Source: Terriglobia bacterium
GTDB taxonomy: Bacteria; Acidobacteriota; Terriglobia; UBA7540
Reading direction: 5' to 3'
Assembly: GCA_030040515.1 (NCBI GenBank)
Contig: JASHTO010000086.1
Coordinates: 1 to 8,685 of the forward strand
Length of the DNA: 8,685 bases
Part shown: positions 1-5,269 of the stretch, in pieces
Layout of the letters: each line of letters opens with the position of its first letter
How positions within the stretch are numbered: the stretch's first letter is position 1
Notes under the pieces: model-generated
What the model was told of the DNA's origin: nothing
The model's database searches: none
Seen by the model: only the letters and a program-made list of their open reading frames with translations
Position numbers and translations under genes: made by a program

Positions 1-113
1 ACCGCCGAGCGGCACTCTCCGGCGAAGACGCTTCCATGCACATCTTTTCCGGAGACAAAGAGTCGAAGGGAAGTGGTGACGCGATCGCTGCGGCGTGTTC
101 CTGGTATCAGCAT
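1..113 (-). CDS. Probable PilZ-domain protein, N-terminal part (cut by window edge)
   Basis: An ATG on the minus strand opens a frame that runs off the left edge, giving 37 residues. They begin MLIPGTRRSDRV and continue with a hydrophobic strand (SLRLFVSG) and a DVHG turn. The R-x-x-x-R box at residues 7-11 (RRSDR), followed by a short beta-strand and a G-containing turn, is how PilZ cyclic-di-GMP-binding domains commonly begin. The second PilZ signature (D/N-x-S-x-x-G) would lie beyond the edge and cannot be checked. An in-frame TGA five codons upstream fixes the start region, and no strong Shine-Dalgarno is visible. It lies 105 bp downstream of SDR 1 on the same strand. Family recognition comes from a short stretch, so confidence is moderate. 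If correct, the protein would be a cytosolic second-messenger receptor with no obvious tie to the catabolic genes. Confidence 0.5.
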   Translation of the reverse strand, partial: MLIPGTRRSDRVTTSLRLFVSGKDVHGSVFAGECRSA

Positions 114-141
114 GCTTGGGGATTCTCACCCGATGTTTTGG

Positions 142-158
142 GGTCGTCGGGGACGACC
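142..158. repeat. Short inverted repeat between SDR 1 and the PilZ-like gene
   Basis: A perfect 7-bp inverted repeat (GGTCGTC / GACGACC) closes on a 3-base GGG loop. It lies between the SDR 1 stop and the PilZ-like start. There is no T-run on either side, so it is not a classical intrinsic terminator. It could be a weak 3' hairpin for the SDR operon or an operator for the next gene. Confidence 0.4.
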
Positions 159-163
159 ACCAC

Positions 164-172
164 ATTCTAACA
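164..172 (-). promoter_or_regulatory. Possible extended -10 box ahead of the PilZ-like gene
   Basis: On the minus strand the bases TGTTAGAAT match the extended -10 pattern TG-N-TATAAT in all but one position of the hexamer. The box lies about 50 bp before the ATG at 113. No convincing -35 box is found at 16-18 bp spacing, which extended -10 promoters can tolerate. It would let the PilZ-like gene be transcribed separately from the SDR operon. Weak evidence. Confidence 0.25.
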
Positions 173-218
173 TTTTCGCAGGCTGGCGCAGACACCCGCA
201 CTACAACACCTGCAAGGG

Positions 219-1061
219 TCAAACCCCCGGCACGTAGCCGATGCCAAATCGCGCCGCGGACTCATTGCGGAAATCGGAGATCAGGGACATGAGGGAAACG
301 GTGCCGCCATCCACCACAAGCGTCTGACCCACGATAAATCCCGCGTCATCTGAACACAGAAACACCGCCAATTTGGCGACATCCAGAGGCAAGCCGAACC
401 GGCCCGCGGGCACGGCGTTTCGTGCCGCCTCAATCGCGTTCTTTTCGGTAAATCCGGGAACGGCCTTGGCATGGTTTTCAACGTTGATCCATCCCGGCGC
501 GATGGCGTTTACATGAATCCCTTTGTGCGCCAACTCGACGCCCAGGGTGCGGGTGTAGGCGATGATCGCGCCCTTGGTAGCGGCATAGACGGAGTGCTCC
601 GGCGCGCCAATGAGGCCGTGGATCGAGGTCAGATTGCAGATCGCTCCGCCTCCACGGCTCAGCATGTTTTCCACTACCGCCTGGGCGATGAAGAACGGCG
701 AACGAAAATTGACATTCATGAGCGTGTCGTATTGCTCCGGCGTCACTTTGAGGAAGGGCTTATTCATGGTGATGCCCGAGTTGTTCACGAGGCAATCGAT
801 GCCGCCCAGGAATTCAATGGCGCGACGCGCGAGTCCCACCGCCTCCGCCGCGCTTTCAAAATTCGCCTTCAGGGCGGTGGCTCTCCGGCCCATGGCCTGA
901 ATCTCTTTCGCGGCAGACTCGGCGCCGACGGCGCTATGCCCATAATGCAGCACCACGTCCGCCCCCTGGCGTCCGAATTCCAAGGCGATTTCCCGCCCAA
1001 TGCCCGTGCCCGAACCGGTCACCAGCGCTTTTTTTCCTGCCAATTTTCCCTGATCGCTCAT
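219..1061 (-). CDS. SDR-family NAD(P)-dependent oxidoreductase (SDR 1)
   Basis: A classical short-chain dehydrogenase/reductase of 280 residues. It has the Rossmann glycine motif TGSGTGIG (residues 15-22), NNSG (93-96) and the complete catalytic tetrad Asn118, Ser146, Tyr159 and Lys163 (YAATK). The HVNAIAPG and VVDGG segments are normal for the family, and the layout resembles glucose 1-dehydrogenase/FabG-type enzymes. The ATG at 1061 was chosen because AGGAG stands 6 nt upstream. Longer readings from the GTG at 1103 or the ATG at 1079 have poor or no ribosome site. After VDGG it carries a tail of about 24 residues, longer than usual for classical SDRs. It is the last gene of the minus-strand cluster, 136 bp after SDR 2. 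It probably oxidises a sugar, sugar acid or other secondary alcohol in the cytosol. Fold and class are certain, the substrate is not. Confidence 0.93.
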   Translation of the reverse strand: MSDQGKLAGKKALVTGSGTGIGREIALEFGRQGADVVLHYGHSAVGAESAAKEIQAMGRRATALKANFESAAEAVGLARRAIEFLGGIDCLVNNSGITMNKPFLKVTPEQYDTLMNVNFRSPFFIAQAVVENMLSRGGGAICNLTSIHGLIGAPEHSVYAATKGAIIAYTRTLGVELAHKGIHVNAIAPGWINVENHAKAVPGFTEKNAIEAARNAVPAGRFGLPLDVAKLAVFLCSDDAGFIVGQTLVVDGGTVSLMSLISDFRNESAARFGIGYVPGV

Positions 1062-1067
1062 GGGTTG

Positions 1068-1072
1068 CTCCT
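1068..1072 (-). promoter_or_regulatory. Ribosome binding site deciding the SDR 1 start
   Basis: AGGAG on the minus strand, 6 nt before the ATG at 1061. It is the only well-spaced Shine-Dalgarno among the three candidate starts and argues against the longer forms beginning at 1079 or 1103. Confidence 0.65.
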
Positions 1073-1197
1073 GACTCATCTCTTCGCCAATATCGAGGTT
1101 CACTCGAGGCTCAGCCTATCGAGTGTAGTTCGCCACAGAGGGTTCAACATTTAGCGCCGCCCCCCCGAGGCTTTACGGCGGCTGGCCCCTCAAAGGA

Positions 1198-1944
1198 TTA
1201 TCGCGCCAGCCAGGCGCCGTCCACATTCAGAATTGCCCCGTGCACGTAGTCCGAAGCGTGCGAGGCCAGAAACACCGCCGCTCCCTTTAAATCCTCCGGT
1301 TTGCCGGGACGCCCGACCGGAATCCTGGACATAAAATACTCGCGGCGCGCAGGATCTTTCTTCAGGCCACCGGTCATTTCCGTTTCGATCAGGCCCGGCG
1401 CGATGGCATTCACGTTCACCCCGCGGCTTGACCACTCGCTCGCCAGCACCTTGGTGAGCTGCCCGATGCCTCCCTTGGCGGCGGTATAGGCGGTCGTCTC
1501 CGCAATCCCGATGAAGGTGGACATCGAAGCCATGTTGATAATTTTACCGTGGCCTTTCGGCAGCATAATTTGCCCCGCCAATTGGCACAGTTGGAATATG
1601 GATGACAGGTTCGTCTCGATGATCAGATCCCAGACGTCCATGGGAACATCCACGGTGATCTGCCGTTTTCCCGTAGCATGATTGTTGATGAGAATGTCGA
1701 GCGTGCCTAATTTTTCGACGGCTTCGTTGAATGCGCGCTTCAACTCGCTTCGGTTGGTCAGATCGGCTTGAATGGGGAAGAAGCCATCCTCTTTGGCGAT
1801 CTCCATGCAGCCGGTGGAACGCGAGGTAATCACCACCTCCGCTCCGAACTCTTTCAGGGCCTGCGCCAGTGCCTGCCCGATTCCTGTGCGGCGGCCCACG
1901 CCGGTAACCAGCGCTTTCTTGCCGGTAAGATCGAACATGTTCAT
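1198..1944 (-). CDS. SDR-family oxidoreductase (SDR 2)
   Basis: A 248-residue classical SDR. The catalytic tetrad is Asn112, Ser140, Tyr153 and Lys157 (YTAAK), with APG after the substrate loop and NVDGAW at the C terminus. The glycine-rich loop reads TGVGRRTGIG (14-23), two residues longer than the usual TGxxxGIG. NNHA (87-90) replaces the usual NNAG. An SR pair after the second beta-strand (residues 41-42) favours NADP(H), by family rule. A GGGAG ribosome site 8 nt upstream supports the ATG at 1944; a second ATG lies two codons in. The gene starts 31 bp after the RhaT-like stop, so the two are very likely co-transcribed, with SDR 1 following. Likely cytosolic oxidation or reduction of a sugar-derived alcohol or keto acid. 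It is only distantly similar to SDR 1, so not a recent duplicate. Confidence 0.93.
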   Translation of the reverse strand: MNMFDLTGKKALVTGVGRRTGIGQALAQALKEFGAEVVITSRSTGCMEIAKEDGFFPIQADLTNRSELKRAFNEAVEKLGTLDILINNHATGKRQITVDVPMDVWDLIIETNLSSIFQLCQLAGQIMLPKGHGKIINMASMSTFIGIAETTAYTAAKGGIGQLTKVLASEWSSRGVNVNAIAPGLIETEMTGGLKKDPARREYFMSRIPVGRPGKPEDLKGAAVFLASHASDYVHGAILNVDGAWLAR

Positions 1945-1975
1945 CGGCCGTTCTCCCTTCCCAACGTCATCATCT

Positions 1976-3034
1976 TCAGATCGAATACTGATTCGCGGCT
2001 CCGAAAGTCACAATGGCGACAAGCAGTAACGCGATGCCGACTGCGAACCGTCTGTAAATCCTGCGAGGTATCTCGCGCCATTCGCCGGTAAAAAGTCCCG
2101 CAAACTGGCCGCAGAGTATCAGAATAATCGTAAACAGAGCAAACCCGATCGATACTCCCAGAACTCCCAAATAGGTTGTTGCACTGCTGTAAAGGGCGAT
2201 GCCGCCCATCCACATGCATCCCCCCAGCACCGGGTTCAGAATCTCTCGCAGTCCTCCTTTGAAGGATTTCCACGCATCATTTCGCGACAATGAGAAGACC
2301 GCGTAAGCAAGATTAACGACCGAACCTCCCAAAAGGACGATGGGCCAGACGGCAAAGGGCGCCCAGTGCGGTGCCGCTCCCGCTTGAACTGATTTCGTCA
2401 TGATGTCACCGCCATAGGCCAAGGCAATGTTGGTGAATGCTGAAAGCACGCCGGAGACCACCGCAACCGCGACCATCAAAACATATCCCTTGCGAGTGGG
2501 GTCGGCCTGGCTCATGGCCGTCTCGGCAGGGGAGAATCCGGCCCTCCGGCCCTGTTGCCGGGTCAATTGCTCGCGGTGGTAACCCGCCCACCCGCAGAGC
2601 GCGACGCCCAATAATGTAATCGCCGTGCCGAGGAAAACCAGCAGACCGGAAGTTTGGAATACCAGATCGCGATGAAGCATGATGAGCGGAACAATCGTGC
2701 CAACCGCCGTTCCAATCCCGCCGAGAAGCGCACCTTGCAGCGCGAAACCAAGCCGGTGCGCGCAGAGCCCGGCTCCCAATTGCGCAAATCCCCAAAGCGC
2801 GCCAAACACGAAGGGTTTAGTGAGTTCGTTCACGGAGAGCGAGGCATAGACGCTCCCAATTCCCGGGCAGACCGCGTAGGCAAGTGCAGGAGGTAAGATC
2901 AGAAGGGAGACGACGGTGTAGAAAAGCCAGAAATTTTCCCATTTCCAAACTCTCTCCCATTTCAGAGGAAGCATGCTGTAACCGGTACTGTTCCCGGCGA
3001 CCAAGGTGAGGAAAAATCCAATGGCCAGGCTCAA
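1976..3034 (-). CDS. RhaT-family sugar/proton symporter
   Basis: A 352-residue inner-membrane carrier of the L-rhamnose/H+ symporter (RhaT) family, within the drug/metabolite transporter superfamily. About ten hydrophobic helices are visible, near residues 3-23, 34-55, 74-94, 98-120, 129-151, 183-206, 225-249, 267-289, 291-316 and 328-348. A polar charged loop (152-182) separates the two five-helix halves. Length and layout match E. coli RhaT (344 aa), and the N-terminal region aligns by eye (Trp-rich WKWENFW, then LILP-A). The start is TTG: an in-frame TGA directly precedes it, AGAGG stands 5 nt upstream, and the next Met is residue 21, inside helix 1. It leads directly into SDR 2 and follows the sulfatase after a repeat-bearing spacer. 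A deoxysugar such as rhamnose is the family substrate, but specificity here is unproven, so no gene symbol is given. Confidence 0.88.
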   Translation of the reverse strand: MSLAIGFFLTLVAGNSTGYSMLPLKWERVWKWENFWLFYTVVSLLILPPALAYAVCPGIGSVYASLSVNELTKPFVFGALWGFAQLGAGLCAHRLGFALQGALLGGIGTAVGTIVPLIMLHRDLVFQTSGLLVFLGTAITLLGVALCGWAGYHREQLTRQQGRRAGFSPAETAMSQADPTRKGYVLMVAVAVVSGVLSAFTNIALAYGGDIMTKSVQAGAAPHWAPFAVWPIVLLGGSVVNLAYAVFSLSRNDAWKSFKGGLREILNPVLGGCMWMGGIALYSSATTYLGVLGVSIGFALFTIILILCGQFAGLFTGEWREIPRRIYRRFAVGIALLLVAIVTFGAANQYSI

Positions 3035-3039
3035 TCAAA

Positions 3040-3044
3040 CCTCT
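3040..3044 (-). promoter_or_regulatory. Ribosome binding site for a TTG start (RhaT-like gene)
   Basis: AGAGG on the minus strand, 5 nt before the TTG at 3034. Together with the in-frame stop just upstream it fixes the rare TTG start. Confidence 0.55.
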
Positions 3045-3140
3045 CAGTGCGGAGGGGGGCTTCGGTTGATCCGTTGCCCGTGATACGTTTCCGGAGCAAG
3101 AGACTTTAATATGCTGGGCCGCTCAAATGGGCCTTAGAGA

Positions 3141-3235
3141 AACCCCTCACCCGATCCCCACGGGAGAGGGAAAGGCTCTTAGCGCGCGAGCGCGCGCGCC
3201 AAAGATCGGCTTTCCCTCTCCGAGGGGAGAGGGGG
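3141..3235. repeat. Palindromic intergenic repeat, copy 1 (REP-like)
   Basis: Begins with the 15-base word AACCCCTCACCCGAT, shared exactly with copy 2 at 7377. A 12-bp inverted repeat, GGAGAGGGAAAG (3163-3174) with CTTTCCCTCTCC (3210-3221), encloses a 35-nt loop. That loop contains an alternating C/G tract (3182-3199) that is itself self-complementary. Outer CCCCTC and GAGGGG words can extend the stem. Dispersed intergenic palindromes built on CCCTCACCC and GGGAGAGGG are common in GC-rich bacterial genomes. No transposase is nearby. Possible roles are transcript stabilisation or attenuation between the sulfatase and the transporter. Confidence 0.75.
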
Positions 3236-3378
3236 CTCGCAACCGGCGTACTCATCAGCCGGGGCGAGTCGGGGTCGCTTCGGCGCGCGCATCGGGCCAG
3301 GAAATCAGACCTCAGAAACTGCCAAGCTCTAACTGCCAACCCGGCAAAGCTGGAGCATCTCCCCACGGATAAGAATTT

Positions 3379-4992
3379 TTACAAATAGTTAACTCGCTTG
3401 CGCCCTATGCGCTCTTCGACGCCCACAAAATTGCTTTCCTTGCAATCAGGTGCCAGCCGGGCCGTCTGAAACTGCGGGAGCCCGGCAGGGGCAGGTAAGA
3501 CGGTCACATATCGCGTTGAATGGATGAGCCACTCCAGCAACAGCCGCCGGCACTCGCCCACGGTGGCCTGTGCCGCAGGCTCGTGGTAGAGATTCCTGGT
3601 TTCGTTCGGATCATCTTCAAGGTTGTAGAGCTCTCCCACGTCGAATCCGAAGAGCGCTTTCGGGTAGTTGACGAACCGCCAGGGTCCCCAACGCAAGGCC
3701 TTGCTCCAAACATTCTCGGTTACGGCGACCTCGCGCACGGCTTGGTCTTCACCCTTCAGCAGTGACGTCAAGTCGTGGCCGTCCGTCGTTTCAAGCGGTG
3801 GTAGGTTGCACAGACTGACCAGGGTCGGGGTGATATCAATATTCTCGACGAGTTCACGCGATACCCATCCGCTCTTGGTGATTCCCGGGACATACCAGAT
3901 GAAGGGCACGCGGCAAACCGCCTCTGAGCAAATCCCGGGCGCCTTCTCCGGAACCCCAAAGGTGCCGCTATAAGCTCCGTGGTCGGTTCCATACACAATG
4001 ATCGTGTTACTGTCCTTGCCGGTTTTTTGCAAATAGCTCAAAAGCTCACCCAAGGCATAATCCACCTGGGTTACACAGCCCAAGTATCCTCGCCAGACCC
4101 GGCGGCAACCGGCATCGAACGTCTTCGGTTCAATCAACCATTGGTAATTCTTCAGCCATTCGACCATGGCTTGAAAGTGCGGCGGACGGTGCGCGGCGGA
4201 ATTGTGAATCGTAGGTGGCAACGCGAGGTCGTCCGGATACATATCCCAGAACTTGCGATCCGGCGTGTAGCATTCATGCGGCCGGGGCAGGGAAGCTTGC
4301 ACGAAGAACGGCCGCTCACCCGATTCCTCGATGAAGCGAATCGTCTCCGTAACCGTCCACCCCTCGAGCGAGTGGCGATAGGGAAGGTTGGAGGGGCGGC
4401 CCTCGTGCTGCTGATTACCGGGAAATTCCGGGAGCCTACCCGAATCGTCCTTGTCACGAAGGCCCAAGGCGTCAAGGTAAGCGCCATACTCCTTGGATTC
4501 TCCGCCATTCTCGCCGTGATATGTGCACACATCTCCAATGCGATCGCAGTGGCCGGCCAGCCAGTTGGTGGGTTCGTCAGGAGTGTGGACTTTTCCGATC
4601 ACTGCCGTGCGATAACCGTTGCGGCGGAAATGCTGAAAGACACTCGGCAGGTCGACCGGCGGCGGCGGACCACACAAGCCGTAGTAGCCGTGGTTGTGGG
4701 GGTACTGACCGCTTAAGATGCTCACCCGGCTGGGCGTGCAGATGGGGTTCTGCGTGTAACAACTCGTGAAGCGAACGCCTCGCCGGGCGAGGGCGTCGAG
4801 GTTGGGAGTGAGGGCTTGCGGGTGGCCTTCCACGCCCATGCATGCGGCCTGGTGCTGGTCCGCGATTACGTAAAGGACGTTCATGGGCCGCGGAGCGTCA
4901 CCTGGAATGCGCGCCCGCAGAGGAGCTGCGCTCGCCGCGAGCGTCGCAGCGCCCGACTGCAAGAATTGACGACGATCAACCTGTTGACTCAT
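3379..4992 (-). CDS. Tat-exported sulfatase (type I, formylglycine-dependent)
   Basis: A 537-residue sulfatase of the alkaline-phosphatase superfamily. The N terminus DRRQFLQSGAATLAASAA (6-23) is a twin-arginine signal, so the enzyme is exported folded. The activation motif C85-T-P-S-R89 marks the Cys that is converted to formylglycine. Other visible active-site signatures are D45-Q46 in the first metal strand, G-K134-V-H136, P-R-P-H239, T-D337-H338-G and K350. This set matches a functional S1 sulfatase, with length normal for the family (about 450-550). The ATG at 4992 has an AGAGGA site about 10 nt upstream. No maturase (FGE or anaerobic type) lies in the window. It is the first gene of the minus-strand cluster, divergent from the Ldh2 gene, and could release sulfate from a sugar ester before uptake by the RhaT-like carrier. 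The exact ester is not predictable from sequence alone. Confidence 0.95.
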   Translation of the reverse strand: MSQQVDRRQFLQSGAATLAASAAPLRARIPGDAPRPMNVLYVIADQHQAACMGVEGHPQALTPNLDALARRGVRFTSCYTQNPICTPSRVSILSGQYPHNHGYYGLCGPPPPVDLPSVFQHFRRNGYRTAVIGKVHTPDEPTNWLAGHCDRIGDVCTYHGENGGESKEYGAYLDALGLRDKDDSGRLPEFPGNQQHEGRPSNLPYRHSLEGWTVTETIRFIEESGERPFFVQASLPRPHECYTPDRKFWDMYPDDLALPPTIHNSAAHRPPHFQAMVEWLKNYQWLIEPKTFDAGCRRVWRGYLGCVTQVDYALGELLSYLQKTGKDSNTIIVYGTDHGAYSGTFGVPEKAPGICSEAVCRVPFIWYVPGITKSGWVSRELVENIDITPTLVSLCNLPPLETTDGHDLTSLLKGEDQAVREVAVTENVWSKALRWGPWRFVNYPKALFGFDVGELYNLEDDPNETRNLYHEPAAQATVGECRRLLLEWLIHSTRYVTVLPAPAGLPQFQTARLAPDCKESNFVGVEERIGRKRVNYL

Positions 4993-5049
4993 GGCTGTTC
5001 CATCCTCTGGTTCATCATCCCGAGTTTGCCCCTCACTTGCACGTCAAAA

Positions 5050-5071
5050 ACCATCGCCTCGAGGCGGTGGT
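5050..5071. promoter_or_regulatory. 22-bp palindrome, candidate operator
   Basis: Eleven base pairs each side of a central CG (core CGCCTCGAGGCG at 5055-5066, flanked by ACCAT and GTGGT). Ten of the 11 pairs are Watson-Crick and one is G-T. It starts 58 bp upstream of the sulfatase ATG. Even palindromes with a central CG are typical of LacI-family operators and of other dimeric regulators. It could instead form an mRNA hairpin in the sulfatase leader. Confidence 0.45.
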
Positions 5072-5128
5072 GCTCCAACGGGAGGTCCCATTTCATTGCA
5101 AAGGTCATTCCAAATACCTCCGGGCTGT

Positions 5129-5150
5129 TCGCCGGAATCCCCTCCGGCGA
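5129..5150. repeat. Stem-loop in the divergent region
   Basis: A perfect 8-bp inverted repeat (TCGCCGGA / TCCGGCGA) with a 6-nt loop, which partial outer pairing can extend by a few bases. There is no adjoining T-run. It is likely either an operator or a hairpin in the sulfatase 5' leader if transcription starts near 5205. Confidence 0.4.
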
Positions 5151-5189
5151 GCGCGGGCAATATTACCATCCTGTCTGGGTAGCGGGTAG

Positions 5190-5219
5190 TTGGTAATTCG
5201 AAGCGCATTTCAGTATAGA
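5190..5219 (+). promoter_or_regulatory. Possible sigma-70-type promoter for the Ldh2 gene
   Basis: TTGGTA (5190-5195) and TATAGA (5214-5219) are separated by 18 bp. The -35 matches TTGACA in four of six positions and the -10 matches TATAAT in four of six. Transcription would start near 5226, leaving a leader of about 44 nt. The -10 overlaps a minus-strand TATACT (5212-5217). Confidence 0.35.
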
Positions 5220-5269
5220 ATTCCGGTTCCATGGGTTGGTGGACATTTCAATTTCACACGTGAGGACGC

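Larger units (their letters stand above)
3035..3378. other. 344-bp spacer between the sulfatase and RhaT-like genes
   Basis: No credible gene. The middle holds palindromic repeat copy 1. Near the sulfatase end a 9-bp direct repeat AACTGCCAA occurs at 3318-3326 and 3331-3339, a 13-bp period. Short A/T-rich stretches flank the sulfatase stop (3370-3390) and lie near 3105-3115, the latter a possible promoter zone for the RhaT-like gene, though no convincing -35/-10 pair was found. No hairpin-plus-T-run terminator follows the sulfatase, so read-through into the RhaT-like gene is possible. Confidence 0.6.
4993..5269. promoter_or_regulatory. Divergent promoter/operator region, sulfatase versus Ldh2
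   Basis: 277 bp between two divergent starts, with no credible gene. It contains a 22-bp near-perfect palindrome (5050-5071), a stem-loop (5129-5150), a spaced inverted repeat ATTACCA/TGGTAAT (5162-5168 and 5191-5197), a plus-strand -35/-10-like pair (5190-5219) and a minus-strand TATACT (5212-5217) overlapping that -10. A second minus-strand extended -10 candidate, TGGTAATAT, lies at 5160-5168. The Ldh2 ribosome site is GAGGA (5262-5266). The density of symmetric sites suggests one regulator controlling both directions, but no regulator gene is present here. Confidence 0.5.

Noticed and set aside
3..170. Plus-strand open frame entering from the left edge and ending at TAA 168-170
   Set aside because: No recognisable motif (ends in GSSGTTTTF), and it competes with the minus-strand frame that carries the RRSDR PilZ-like start.
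471..1154. Long plus-strand open frame (227 codons) opposite SDR 1
   Set aside because: Antisense to a clear SDR with all catalytic motifs. Composition is Arg/His-rich and it lacks any recognisable motif or ribosome site.
1156..1182. GCCGCC/GGCGGC inverted repeat between SDR 2 and SDR 1
   Set aside because: Only 6 bp with a 15-nt loop in very GC-rich DNA and no T-run. Not enough for a terminator call.
3106..3372. Short open frames on both strands across repeat copy 1
   Set aside because: The translations (for example SPLSPRRGK) are those of the palindromic repeat itself, a known source of false hypothetical proteins.
3979..4716. 245-codon plus-strand open frame opposite the sulfatase
   Set aside because: Lies wholly inside the sulfatase gene on the other strand, and its translation matches no family I recognise. 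A by-product of GC-rich codon bias.
5044..5232. 62-codon minus-strand frame in the divergent promoter region
   Set aside because: No ribosome site, Pro/Gly-rich ending, overlaps promoter-like boxes and palindromes, and shows no recognisable domain.
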